Below are positions 27,904 through 42,410 of a stretch of DNA of 64,000 nucleotides, piece by piece. The translations under genes were made by a program, and so were the position numbers. The notes under the pieces are model-generated. The model was not told the origin of the DNA, made no database searches, and saw only the letters and a program-made list of their open reading frames with translations. Numbering within the stretch: the stretch's first letter is position 1; each line of letters begins with the position of its first letter. Source of the stretch: Bombus terrestris (taxonomy: Eukaryota; Arthropoda; Insecta; Hymenoptera; Apidae). The DNA is taken from contig NW_025963556.1 of the NCBI RefSeq assembly GCF_910591885.1, positions 3,038,001 through 3,102,000 of the forward strand, written 5' to 3'.

Positions 27904-29718
27904 TTATGTTACGTCATGTAGTATTACTTTATCACGTATGACGTCATGTATTATTACGTTATAACATATGACGTCATGTAGTAATACGATATAACGTACA
28001 ACGTTATATAGAATTACGATATAACGCACAACGTTGTGTCGTATTACGTTATAACTTATCATGTCATGTAGTATTACGTTATAGCGTATGACGTCATGTA
28101 CTATTACGTTATTACGAATTTCGTAATATTGTGTTACTTTATGACGTATGACGTCATGTAGTATTACTTTATGACGTATGACGTCATGTAGTATTACTTT
28201 ATGACGTATGACGTCATGTAGTATTACTTTATGACGTATGACGTCATGTAGTATTACGATATAACGTACAACGTTATATAGAATTACGATATAACGCACA
28301 ACGTTATGTCGTATTACGTTATAACATATCATGTCATGTAGTATTACGTTATAACGTATGACGTTATGTAGTATTACGTTATTACGAATAACGTTATATT
28401 GTGTAACTTTATAACGTATGACCTTATGTTGTATTACGTTATAACGTATAAAGACATGTAGTATTACGTTGTAACGTATGACGTCATGTAGTATTACTTT
28501 ATGACGTATGACGTCATGTAGTATTATGTTATAACATATGCCGTCATGTAGTATTACGTTATAACATATGACGTCATGTAATATTACGATATAACGTACA
28601 GCGTTATATAGAATTACGATATAACGCACAACGTTATGTCGTATTACGTTATAACGTATCATGTCATGTAGTATTACGTTATTACGAATAACGTTATATT
28701 GTGTTACCTTATAACGTGTGACCTTTTGTTGTATTACGTTATAACGTATAAAGACATGTAGTATTACGTTGTAACGTATGACGTCATGTAGTATTACTTT
28801 ATGACGTATGACGTCATGTAGTATTATGTTATAACATATGCCGTCATGTAGTATTACGTTATAACATATGACGTCATGTAATATTACGATATAACGTACA
28901 GCGTTATATAGAATTACGATATAACGCACAACGTTATGTCGTATTACGTTATACCGTATGACGTTATATTGTGTTACTTTATGACGTATGACATCATGTA
29001 GTATTACTTTATGACGTATGCCGTCATGTAGTATTACGTTATAACATATGACGTCATGTAGTAATACGATATAACGTACAACGTTATATAGAATTACGAT
29101 ATAACGCACAACGTTATGTCGTATTACGTTATAACGTATCATGTCATGTAGTATTACGTTATTACGAATAACGTTATATTGTGTTACCTTATAACGTGTG
29201 ACCTTTTGTTGTATTACGTTATAACGTATAAAGACATGTAGTATTACGTTGTAACGTATGACGTCATGTAGTATTACTTTATGACGTATGACGTCATGTA
29301 GTATTATGTTATAACATATGCCGTCATGTAGTATTACGTTATAACATATGACGTCATGTAATATTACGATATAACGTACAGCGTTATATAGAATTACGAT
29401 ATAACGCACAACGTTATGTCGTATTACGTTATACCGTATGACGTTATATTGTGTTACTTTATGACGTATGACGTCATGTAGTATTACTTTATGACGTATG
29501 CCGTCATTTAGTATTACGTTATAACATATGACGTCATGTAGTAATACGATATAACGTACAACGTTATATAGAATTACGATATATCTCACAACGTTATGTC
29601 GTATTACGTTATAACGTATCATGTCATGTAGTATTACGTTATAACGAATGACGTTATGGAGTATTACGTTATAACGTATGACGCCATGTGGTATTACGTT
29701 ATTACGAATAACGTTATA
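27904..29718 (+). repeat. Higher-order unit, 1815 bp
   Basis: This is a copy of 15067-16881 at an offset of 12837 bp, with only scattered substitutions. The similarity to super-unit I stops shortly after its right end, near 29.83 kb. Confidence 0.92.
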
Positions 29719-30558
29719 TTATGTTACTTTATGACATATGACGTCATGTAGTATTACTTTATGACGTATGACGTCATGTAGTATTACTTTATGACGTATA
29801 ACGTCATGTAGTATTACTTTATGACGTATGACGTCATGTAGTATTATGTTATAACGTATGCCGTTATGTAGTATTACGTTATAACATATGACGTCATGTA
29901 GTAATACGATATAACGTACAACGTTACATAGAATTACGATATAACGCACAACGTTATGTCGTATTACGTTATAACGTATCATGTCATGTAGTATTACGTT
30001 ATAACGAATAACGTTATATTGTGTTACCTTATAACGTGTGACCTTTTGTTGTATTACGTTATAACGTATAAAGACATGTAGTATTACGTTGTAACGTATG
30101 ACGTCATGTAGTATTACTTTATGACGTATGACGTCATGTAGTATTATGTTATAACATATGCCGTCATGTAGTATTACGTTATAACATATGACGTCATGTA
30201 ATATTACGATATAACGTACAGCGTTATATAGAATTACGATATAACGCACAACGTTATGTCGTATTACGTTATACCGTATGACGTTATATTGTGTTACTTT
30301 ATGACGTATGACGTCATGTAGTATTACTTTATGACGTATGCCGTCATGTAGTATTACGTTATAACATATGACGTCATGTAGTAATACGATATAACGTACA
30401 CCGTTATATAGAATTACGATATAACGCACAACGTTATGTCGTATTACGTTATAACGTATCATGTCATGTAGTATTACGTTATAACGAATGACGTTATGGA
30501 GTATTACGTTATAACGTATGACGCCATGTGGTATTACGTTATTACGAATAACGTTATA
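29719..30558 (+). repeat. Higher-order unit, 840 bp
   Basis: Exactly 28 monomers. It resembles one 480-bp block plus flanks. Its ACGTATAACG and GCCGTTATG variants near 29810-29870 recur near 34266-34335, so a related copy lies inside the unit at 33318. Confidence 0.87.
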
Positions 30559-31679
30559 TTATGTTACTTTATGACATATGACGTCATGTAGTATTACTTT
30601 ATGACGTATGACGTCATGTAGGATTACTTTATGACGTGTGACGTCATGTGGTATTACTTTATGACGTATGACGTCATGTAGTATTAGTTTATGACGTATG
30701 ACGTCATGTAGTATTTCGTTATAACGTATGACGTTATGCAGTATTACGATATAACGTATGACGGTATGCAGTATTACGTTATAACGTATGACGTTATGCA
30801 GTATTACGATATAACGTATGACGGTATGCAGTATTGCGTTATAACGTATGACGTTATGCAGTATTACGTTATAACGTATGACGTTATGTATTAGTACGAT
30901 ATAACGTATGACGTTATGCAGTATGAGGTTATAGCGTATGACGTCATGTAGTTTTGCGTTATAACGTATGACGTCATGTAGTATTACGATATAACGTACA
31001 ACGTTATGCAGTATTAGGTTATAACGTATGACGTTATGGAGTATTACGTTATTACGTATGACGTCATGTGGTATTACGTTATTACGAATAACGTTATATT
31101 GTGTTATTTTATAACGTATGACCTTATGTTGTATTACGTTATAACGTATAAAGGCATGTAGTATTACGTTGTAACGTACGGCGTCATGTAGAATTACGTT
31201 ATAACGTATTCCGTCATGTAGTATTACGTTATAACATATGACGTCATGTAGTATTACGATATAACGTACAACGTTATATAGAATTACGATATAACGCACA
31301 ACGTTATGTCGTATTACGTTATAACTTATCATGTCATGTAGTATTACGTTATAACGTATGACGTTATGTAGTATTACGTTATTACGAATAACGTTATATT
31401 GTGTAACTTTATAACGTATGACCTTACGTTGTATTACGTTATAACGTATAAAGACATGTAGTATTACGTTATAACGTATGACGTCATGTGGTATTACGTT
31501 ATTACGAATATCGTAATACTGTATTACTTTATGACGTATGACGTCATGTAGTGTTACGTTATAATGTATGACGTTATGTAGCATTACGGTATTACGAATA
31601 ACGTTGTATTGTGTTACTTTATGACGTATGACGTTATGTAGTGTTACGTTATAACGTATGACGCCGTGTAGTATTACGT

Positions 31680-31689
31680 TATAAGTATA
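31680..31689 (+). other. 1-bp register slip, subtype a
   Basis: Same deletion, followed by ACGTTATG. Spacing from the previous copy is 6509 bp. Confidence 0.93.
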
Positions 31690-31799
31690 ACGTTATGTAG
31701 TATCACGTTATAGCGTATGACGTCATGTAGTATTACGTTATTACGAATATCGTAATATTGTGTTACTTTATGACGTATGACGTCATGTCATATTGCTTT

Positions 31800-32240
31800 A
31801 TGACGTATGACGTCATGTAGTATTACTTTATGACGTATGACGTCATGTAGTATTACTTTATGACGTATGACGTCATGTAGTATTACTTTATGACGTATGA
31901 CGTCATGTAGTATTACTTTATGACGTATGACGTCATGTAGTATTACTTTATGACGTATGACGTCATGTAGTATTACTTTATGACGTATGACGTCATGTAG
32001 TATTACTTTATGACGTATGACGTCATGTAGTATTACTTTATGACGTATGACGTCATGTAGTATTACTTTATGACGTATGACGTCATGTAGTATTACTTTA
32101 TGACGTATGACGTCATGTAGTATTACTTTATGACGTATGACGTCATGTAGTATTACTTTATGACGTATGACGTCATGTAGTATTACTTTATGACGTATGA
32201 CGTCATGTAGTATTACTTTATGACGTATGACGTCATGTAG
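31800..32240 (+). repeat. Canonical run, about 15 monomers
   Basis: It follows the register slip and the CATATTGC monomer, and is paralogous to the runs at 18001, 36267 and 41937. Confidence 0.93.
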
Positions 32241-33317
32241 TATTTCGTTATAACGTATGACGTTATGCAGTATTACGATATAACGTATGACGTTATGCAG
32301 TATTAGGATATAACGTATGACGTCATGTAGTATTACTTTATGACGTATGACGTCATGTAGTATTACTTTATAACGTATGACGTCATGTAGTATTTCCTTA
32401 TAACGTATGACGTTATGTAGTATTACGATATAACGTATGACGTTATGCAGTACTACGTTATAACGTATGACTTTATGTAGTGTTACGTTATAACGTATGA
32501 CGTTATGTATTAGTACGATATAACGTATGACGTTATGCAGTATGAGGTTATAACGTATGACGTCATGTAGTTTTGCGTTATAACGTATGACGTCATGTAG
32601 TATTAGGTTATAACGTATGCCGTCATGTAGTATTACGTTATAACATATGACGTCATGTAGTAATACGATATAACGTACAACGTTATATAGAATTACGATA
32701 TAACGCACAACGTTATGTCGTATTACGTTATAACGTATCATGTCATGTAGTATTACGTTATTACGAATAACGTTATATTGTGTTACCTTATAACGTGTGA
32801 CCTTTTGTTGTATTACGTTATAACGTATAAAGACATGTAGTATTACGTTGTAACGTATGACGTCATGTAGTATTACTTTATGACGTATGACGTCATGTAG
32901 TATTATGCTATAACATATGCCGTCATGTAGTAGTACGTTATAACATATGACGTCATGTAATATTACGATATAACGTACAGCGTTATATAGAATTACGATA
33001 TAACGCACAACGTTATGTCGTATTACGTTATACCGTATGACGTTATATTGTGTTACTTTATGACGTATGACGTCATGTAGTATTACTTTATGACGTATGC
33101 CGTAATGTAGTATTACGTTATAACATATGGCGTCATGTAGTAATACGATATAACGTACAACGTTATATAGAATTACGATATATCGCACAACGTTATGTCG
33201 TATTACGTTATAACGTATCATGTCATGTAGTATTACGTTATAACGAATGACGTTATGGAGTATTACGTTATAACGTATGACGCCATGTGGTATTACGTTA
33301 TTACGAATAACGTTATA

Positions 33318-35027
33318 TTATGTTACTTTATGACATATGACGTCATGTAGTATTACTTTATGACGTATGACGTCATGTAGTATTACTTTATGACGTATGA
33401 CGTCATGTAGTATTACTTTATGACGTATGACGTCATGTAGTATTACTTTATGACGTATGACGTTATGTAGTGTTACGTTATAACGTATGACGTTATGTAT
33501 TAGTACGATATAACGTATGACGTTATGCAGTATGAGGTTATAACGTATGACGTCATGTTGTTTTGCGTTATAACGTATGACGTCATGTAGTATTAGGTTA
33601 TAACGTATGCCGTCATGTAGTATTACGTTATAACATATGACGTCATGTAGTAATACGATATAACGTACAACGTTATATAGAATTACGATATAACGCACAA
33701 CGTTTTGTCGTATTACGTTATAACGTATCATGTCATGTAGTATTACGTTATTACGAATAACGTTATATTGTGTTACCTTATAACGTGTGACCTTTTGTTG
33801 TATTACGTTATAACGTATAAAGACATGTAGTATTACGTTGTAACGTATGACGTCATGTAGTATTACTTTATGACGTATGACGTCATGTAGTATTATGTTA
33901 TAACATATGCCGTCATGTAGTATTACGTTATAACATATGACGTCATGTAATATTACGATATAACGTACAGCGTTATATAGAATTACGATATAACGCACAA
34001 CGTTATGTCGTATTACGTTATACCGTATGACGTTATATTGTGTTACTTTATGACGTATGGCGTCATGTAGTATTACTTTATGACGTATGACGTCATGTAG
34101 TATTACTTTATGACGTATGACGTCATGTAGTATTACTTTATGACGTATGACGTCATGTAGTATTACTTTATGACGTATGACGTCATGTAGTATTACTTTA
34201 TGACGTATGACGTCATGTAGTATTACTTTATGACATATGACGTCATGTAGTATTACTTTATGACGTATAACGTCATGTAGTATTACTTTATGACGTATGA
34301 CGTCATGTAGTATTATGTTATAACGTATGCCGTTATGTAGTATTACGTTATAACATATGACGTCATGTAGTAATACGATATAACGTACAACGTTACATAG
34401 AATTACGATATAACGCACAACGTTATGTCGTATTACGTTATAACGTATCATGTCATGTAGTATTACGTTATAACGAATAACGTTATATTGTGTTACCTTA
34501 TAACGTGTGACCTTTTGTTGTATTACGTTATAACGTATAAAGACATGTAGTATTACGTTGTAACGTATGACGTCATGTAGTATTACTTTATGACGTATGA
34601 CGTCATGTAGTATTATGTTATAACATATGCCGTCATGTAGTATTACGTTATAACATATGACGTCATGTAATATTACGATATAACGTACAGCGTTATATAG
34701 AATTACGATATAACGCACAACGTTATGTCGTATTACGTTATACCGTATGACGTTATATTGTGTTACTTTATGACGTATGACGTCATGTAGTATTACTTTA
34801 TGACGTATGCCGTCATGTAGTATTACGTTATAACATATGACGTCATGTAGTAATACGATATAACGTACAACGTTATATAGAATTACGATATAACGCACAA
34901 CGTTATGTCGTATTACGTTATAACGTATCATGTCATGTAGTATTACGTTATAACGAATGACGTTATGGAGTATTACGTTATAACGTATGACGCCATGTGG
35001 TATTACGTTATTACGAATAACGTTATA
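33318..35027 (+). repeat. Hybrid higher-order unit, 1710 bp
   Basis: The left part matches the unit at 37787 (offset 4469 bp) up to about 34.24 kb. The right part then matches the 29719 unit instead. The switch lies inside a canonical run of about 8 monomers (34060-34315), as expected for unequal exchange between identical monomers. Confidence 0.85.
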
Positions 35028-36148
35028 TTATGTTACTTTATGACATATGACGTCATGTAGTATTACTTTATGACGTATGACGTCATGTAGGATTACTTTA
35101 TGACGTGTGACGTCATGTAGTATTACTTTATGACGTATGACGTCATGTAGTATTAGTTTATGACGTATGACGTCATGTAGTATTTCGTTATAACGTATGA
35201 CGTTATGCAGTATTACGATATAACGTATGACGGTATGCAGTATTACGTTATAACGTATGACGTTATGCAGTATTACGATATAACGTATGACGGTATGCAG
35301 TATTACGTTATAACGTATGACGTTATGCAGTATTACGTTATAACGTATGACGTTATGTATTAGTACGATATAACGTATGACGTTATGCAGTATGAGGTTA
35401 TAGCGTATGACGTCATGTAGTTTTGCGTTATAACGTATGACGTCATGTAGTATTACGATATAACGTACAACGTTATGCAGTATTAGGTTATAACGTATGA
35501 CGTTATGGAGTATTACGTTATTACGTATGACGTCATGTGGTATTACGTTATTACGAATAACGTTATATTGTGTTATTTTATAACGTATGACCTTATGTTG
35601 TATTACGTTATAACGTATAAAGGCATGTAGTATTACGTTGTAACGTACGGCGTCATGTAGAATTACGTTATAACGTATTCCGTCATGTAGTATTACGTTA
35701 TAACATATGACGTCATGTAGTATTACGATATAACGTACAACGTTATATAGAATTACGATATAACGCACAACGTTATGTCGTATTACGTTATAACTTATCA
35801 TGTCATGTAGTATTACGTTATAACGTATGACGTTATGTAGTATTACGTTATTACGAATAACGTTATATTGTGTAACTTTATAACGTATGACCTTACGTTG
35901 TATTACGTTATAACGTATAAAGACATGTAGTATTACGTTATAACGTATGACGTCATGTGGTATTACGTTATTACGAATATCGTAATACTGTATTACTTTA
36001 TGACGTATGACGTCATGTAGTGTTACGTTATAATGTATGACGTTATGTAGCATTACGGTATTACGAATAACGTTGTATTGTGTTACTTTATGACGTATGA
36101 CGTTATGTAGTGTTACGTTATAACGTATGACGCCGTGTAGTATTACGT

Positions 36149-36158
36149 TATAAGTATA
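36149..36158 (+). other. 1-bp register slip, subtype a
   Basis: Same deletion, followed by ACGTTATG. Spacing from the previous copy is 4469 bp. Confidence 0.93.
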
Positions 36159-36266
36159 ACGTTATGTAGTATCACGTTATAGCGTATGACGTCATGTAGT
36201 ATTACGTTATTACGAATATCGTAATATTGTGTTACTTTATGACGTATGACGTCATGTCATATTGCT

Positions 36267-36710
36267 TTATGACGTATGACGTCATGTAGTATTACTTTAT
36301 GACGTATGACGTCATGTAGTATTACTTTATGACGTATGACGTCATGTAGTATTACTTTATGACGTATGACGTCATGTAGTATTACTTTATGACGTATGAC
36401 GTCATGTAGTATTACTTTATGACGTATGACGTCATGTAGTATTACTTTATGACGTATGACGTCATGTAGTATTACTTTATGACGTATGACGTCATGTAGT
36501 ATTACTTTATGACGTATGACGTCATGTAGTATTACTTTATGACGTATGACGTCATGTAGTATTACTTTATGACGTATGACGTCATGTAGTATTACTTTAT
36601 GACGCATGACGTCATGTAGTATTACTTTATGACGTATGACGTCATGTAGTATTACTTTATGACGTATGACGTCATGTAGTATTACTTTATGACGTATGAC
36701 GTCATGTAGT
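36267..36710 (+). repeat. Canonical run, about 15 monomers
   Basis: It has the same copy number as the run at 31800, with one private substitution (GACGCATGAC at about 36601). Confidence 0.93.
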
Positions 36711-39218
36711 ATTTCGTTATAACGTATGACGTTATGCAGTATTACGATATAACGTATGACGTTATGCAGTATTAGGATATAACGTATGACGTCATGTAGT
36801 ATTACTTTATGACGTATGACGTCATGTAGTATTACTTTATAACGTATGACGTCATGTAGTATTTCCTTATAACGTATGACGTTATGTAGTATTACGATAT
36901 AACGTATGACGTTATGCAGTACTACGTTATAACGTATGACGTTATGTAGTGTTACGTTATAACGTATGACGTTATGTATTAGTACGATATAACGTATGAC
37001 GTTATGCAGTATGAGGTTATAACGTATGACGTCATGTAGTTTTGCGTTATAACGTATGACGTCATGTAGTATTAGGTTATAACGTATGCCGTCATGTAGT
37101 ATTACGTTATAACATATGACGTCATGTAGTAATACGATATAACGTACAACGTTATATAGAATTACGATATAACGCACAACGTTATGTCGTATTACGTTAT
37201 AACGTATCATGTCATGTAGTATTACGTTATTACGAATAACGTTATATTGTGTTACCTTATAACGTGTGACCTTTTGTTGTATTACGTTACAACGTATAAA
37301 GACATGTAGTATTACGTTGTAACGTATGACGTCATGTAGTATTACTTTATGACGTATGACGTCATGTAGTATTATGCTATAACATATGCCGTCATGTAGT
37401 AGTACGTTATAACATATGACGTCATGTAATATTACGATATAACGTACAGCGTTATATAGAATTACGATATAACGCACAACGTTATGTCGTATTACGTTAT
37501 ACCGTATGACGTTATATTGTGTTACTTTATGACGTATGACGTCATGTAGTATTACTTTATGACGTATGCCGTAATGTAGTATTACGTTATAACATATGGC
37601 GTCATGTAGTAATACGATATAACGTACAACGTTATATAGAATTACGATATATCGCACAACGTTATGTCGTATTACGTTATAACGTATCATGTCATGTAGT
37701 ATTACGTTATAACGAATGACGTTATGGAGTATTACGTTATAACGTATGACGCCATGTGGTATTACGTTATTACGAATAACGTTATATTATGTTACTTTAT
37801 GACATATGACGTCATGTAGTATTACTTTATGACGTATGACGTCATGTAGTATTACTTTATGACGTATGACGTCATGTAGTATTACTTTATAACGTATGAC
37901 GTCATGTAGTATTACTTTATGACGTATGACGTTATGTAGTGTTACGTTATAACGTATGACGTTATGTATTAGTACGATATAACGTATGACGTTATGCAGT
38001 ATGAGGTTATAACGTATGACGTCATGTAGTTTTGCGTTATAACGTATGACGTCATGTAGTATTAGGTTATAACGTATGCCGTCATGTAGTATTACGTTAT
38101 AACATATGACGTCATGTAGTAATACGATATAACGTACAACGTTATATAGAATTACGATATAACGCACAACGTTTTGTCGTATTACGTTATAACGTATCAT
38201 GTCATGTAGTATTACGTTATTACGAATAACGTTATATTGTGTTACCTTATAACGTGTGACCTTTTGTTGTATTACGTTATAACGTATAAAGACATGTAGT
38301 ATTACGTTGTAACGTATGACGTCATGTAGTATTACTTTATGACGTATGACGTCATGTAGTATTATGTTATAACATATGCCGTCATGTAGTATTACGTTAT
38401 AACATATGACGTCATGTAATATTACGATATAACGTACAGCGTTATATAGAATTACGATATAACGCACAACGTTATGTCGTATTACGTTATACCGTATGAC
38501 GTTATATTGTGTTACTTTATGACGTATGGCGTCATGTAGTATTACTTTATGACGTATGACGTCATGTAGTATTACTTTATGACGTATGACGTCATGTAGT
38601 ATTACTTTATGACGTATGACGTCATGTAGTATTACTTTATGACGTATGACGTCATGTAGTATTACTTTATGACATATGACGTCATGTAGTATTACTTTAT
38701 GACGTATGACGTCATGTAGCATTACTTTATGACGTATGACGTCATGTAGTATTTCGTTATAACGTATGACGTTATGCAGTATTACGATATAACGTATGAC
38801 GTTATGCAGTATTAGGTTATAACGTATGACGTCATGTAGTATTACTTTATGACGTATGACGTCATGTAGTATTACTTTATGACGTATGACGTCATGTAGT
38901 ATTTCGTTTTAACGTACAACGTTATATAGAATTACGATATAACGCACAACGTTATGTCGTATTACGTTATAACTTATCATGTCATGTAGTATTACGTTAT
39001 AACGTATGACGTTATGTAGTATTACGTTATTACGAATAACGTTATATTGTGTAACTTTATAACGTATGACCTTATGTTGTATTACGTTATAACGTATAAA
39101 GACATGTAGTATTACGTTATAACGTATGACGTCATGTGGTATTACGTTATTACGAATATCGTAATATTGTATTACTTTATGACGTATGACGTCATGTAGT
39201 ATTACTATATGACGTATG

Positions 39219-39305
39219 ACGTCATGTAGTATTACTATATGACGTATGACGTCATGTAGTATTACTACATGACGTCATACGTCATATAGTAATACTACAT
39301 GACGT
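39219..39305 (-). repeat. Inverted monomer forming an 87-bp perfect hairpin
   Basis: The left arm 39219-39260 and right arm 39264-39305 are perfect reverse complements (42 bp each) around a 3-base loop, ATT. The right arm contains one monomer of the CTATATGAC type written backwards (GTCATACGTCATATAG visible at 39275-39290). It sits where related units carry three to five forward CTATATGAC monomers. Confidence 0.95.
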
Positions 39306-39627
39306 ATGACGTCATGTAGTATTAGGTTATAACGTATGAAGTTATGTATTATTACGATATAACGTATGACGTTAAGCAGTATTAGGTTATAACGTATGAC
39401 GTTATGTAGTATTAGGTTATAACGTATGGCGTTATGTAGTATTACGATATAACGTATGACGTTATGCACTACTACGTTATAACGTATGACGTTATGTAGT
39501 GTTACGTTATAATGTATGACGTTATGTAGCATTACGGTATTTCGAACAACGTTGTATTGTGTTACTTTATAACGTATGACGTTATGTAGTGTTACGTTAT
39601 AACGTATGACGCCGTGTAGTATTACGT

Positions 39628-39637
39628 TATAAGTATA
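39628..39637 (+). other. 1-bp register slip, subtype b
   Basis: Same deletion, followed by ACATTATG. Spacing from the previous copy is 3479 bp. Confidence 0.93.
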
Positions 39638-41816
39638 ACATTATGTAGTATCACGTTATAGCGTATGACGTCATGTAGTATTACGTTATTACGAATATCG
39701 TAATATTGTGTTACTTTATGACGTATGACGTCATGTAGTATTACTTTATAACGTATGACGTCATGTAGTATTTCCTTATAACGTATGACGTTATGTAGTA
39801 TTACGATATAACGTATGACGTTATGCAGTACTACGTTATAACGTATGACGTTATGTAGTGTTACGTTATAACGTATGACGTTATGTATTAGTACGATATA
39901 ACGTATGACGTTATGCAGTATGAGGTTATAACGTATGACGTCATGTAGTTTTGCGTTATAACGTATGACGTCATGTAGTATTAGGTTATAACGTATGCCG
40001 TCATGTAGTATTACGTTATAACATATGACGTCATGTAGTAATACGATATAACGTACAACGTTATATAGAATTACGATATAACGCACAACGTTATGTCGTA
40101 TTACGTTATAACGTATCATGTCATGTAGTATTACGTTATTACGAATAACGTTATATTGTGTTACCTTATAACGTGTGACCTTTTGTTGTATTACGTTATA
40201 ACGTATAAAGACATGTAGTATTACGTTGTAACGTATGACGTCATGTAGTATTACTTTATGACGTATGACGTCATGTAGTATTATGCTATAACATATGCCG
40301 TCATGTAGTAGTACGTTATAACATATGACGTCATGTATTATTACGATATAACGTACAGCGTTATATAGAATTACGATATAACGCACAACGTTATGTCGTA
40401 TTACGTTATACCGTATGACGTTATATTGTGTTACTTTAAGACGTATGACGTCATGTAGTATTACTTTATGACGTATGCCGTAATGTAGTATTACGTTATA
40501 ACATATGACGTCATGTAGTAATACGATATAACGTACAACGTTATATAGAATTACGATATATCGCACAACGTTATGTCGTATTACGTTATAACGTATCATG
40601 TCATGTAGTATTACGTTATAACGAATGACGTTATGTAGTATTACGTTATAACGTATGACGCCATGTGGTATTACGTTATTACGAATAACGTTATATTATG
40701 TTACTTTATGACATATGACGTCATGTAGTATTACTTTATGACGTATGACGTCATGTAGGATTACTTTATGACGTGTGACGTCATGTAGTATTACTTTATG
40801 ACGTATGACGTCATGTAGTATTAGTTTATGACGTATGACGTCATGTAGTATTTCGTTATAACGTATGACGTTATGCACTATTACGATATAACGTATGACG
40901 GTATGCAGTATTACGTTATAACGTATGACGTTATGCAGTATTACGATATAACGTATGACGGTATGCAGTATTACGTTATAACGTATGACGTTATGCAGTA
41001 TTACGTTATAACGTATGACGTTATGTATTAGTACGATATAACGTATGACGTTATGCAGTATGAGGTTATAGCGTATGACGTCATGTAGTTTTGCGTTATA
41101 ACGTATGACGTCATGTAGTATTACGATATAACGTACAACGTTATGCAGTATTAGGTTATAACGTATGACGTTATGGAGTATTACGTTATTACGTATGACG
41201 TCATGTGGTATTACGTTATTACGAATAACGTTATATTGTGTTATTTTATAACGTATGACCTTATGTTGTATTACGTTATAACGTATAAAGGCATGTAGTA
41301 TTACGTTGTAACGTACGGCGTCATGTAGAATTACGTTATAACGTATTCCGTCATGTAGTATTACGTTATAACATATGACGTCATGTAGTATTACGATATA
41401 ACGTACAACGTTATATAGAATTACGATATAACGCACAACGTTATGTCGTATTACGTTATAACTTATCATGTCATGTAGTATTACGTTATAACGTATGACG
41501 TTATGTAGTATTACGTTATTACGAATAACGTTATATTGTGTAACTTTATAACGTATGACCTTACGTTGTATTACGTTATAACGTATAAAGACATGTAGTA
41601 TTACGTTATAACGTATGACGTCATGTGGTATTACGTTATTACGAATATCGTAATACTGTATTACTTTATGACGTATGACGTCATGTAGTGTTACGTTATA
41701 ATGTATGACGTTATGTAGCATTACGGTATTACGAATAACGTTGTATTGTGTTACTTTATGACGTATGACGTTATGTAGTGTTACGTTATAACGTATGACG
41801 CCGTGTAGTATTACGT

Positions 41817-41826
41817 TATAAGTATA
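41817..41826 (+). other. 1-bp register slip, subtype a
   Basis: Same deletion, followed by ACGTTATG. It is 5668 bp from its counterpart at 36149. Confidence 0.93.
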
Positions 41827-41936
41827 ACGTTATGTAGTATCACGTTATAGCGTATGACGTCATGTAGTATTACGTTATTACGAATATCGTAATATTGTGT
41901 TACTTTATGACGTATGACGTCATGTCATATTGCTTT

Positions 41937-42410
41937 ATGACGTATGACGTCATGTAGTATTACTTTATGACGTATGACGTCATGTAGTATTACTTTATGA
42001 CGTATGACGTCATGTAGTATTACTTTATGACGTATGACGTCATGTAGTATTACTTTATGACGTATGACGTCATGTAGTATTACTTTATGACGTATGACGT
42101 CATGTAGTATTACTTTATGACGTATGACGTCATGTAGTATTACTTTATGACGTATGACGTCATGTAGTATTACTTTATGACGTATGACGTCATGTAGTAT
42201 TACTTTATGACGTATGACGTCATGTAGTATTACTTTATGACGTATGACGTCATGTAGTATTACTTTATGACGTATGACGTCATGTAGTATTACTTTATGA
42301 CGTATGACGTCATGTAGTATTACTTTATGACGTATGACGTCATGTAGTATTACTTTATGACGTATGACGTCATGTAGTATTACTTTATGACGTATGACGT
42401 CATGTAGTAT
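41937..42410 (+). repeat. Canonical run, about 16 monomers
   Basis: It is one monomer longer than its tandem partner at 36267, which accounts for the change from 5668 to 5698 bp offset across the 5.7-kb duplication. Confidence 0.93.

Larger units (their letters stand above)
30559..33317 (+). repeat. Higher-order unit, 2759 bp, with register slip
   Basis: This is the first half of a truncated 5.7-kb segment. It matches 35028-37786 at an offset of 4469 bp with equal length. The slip lies at 31680-31689 and is followed by about 15 canonical monomers (31800-32240). Confidence 0.92.
35028..37786 (+). repeat. Higher-order unit, 2759 bp, first half of 5.7-kb tandem copy 1
   Basis: It matches 30559-33317 (offset 4469 bp) and 40696-43484 (offset 5668 bp). 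The slip is at 36149-36158, followed by about 15 canonical monomers with one substitution (GACGCATGAC at about 36601). Confidence 0.93.
37787..40695 (+). repeat. Higher-order unit, 2909 bp, second half of 5.7-kb tandem copy 1
   Basis: It has the same length as the units at 19581 and 43485. It contains the inverted monomer and its 87-bp hairpin at 39219-39305, and the slip at 39628-39637. Confidence 0.93.

Noticed and set aside
39219..39305. Rho-independent terminator or miRNA precursor
   Set aside because: The hairpin is explained by one inverted satellite monomer. There is no U-tract or GC-rich stem, and no transcript evidence.
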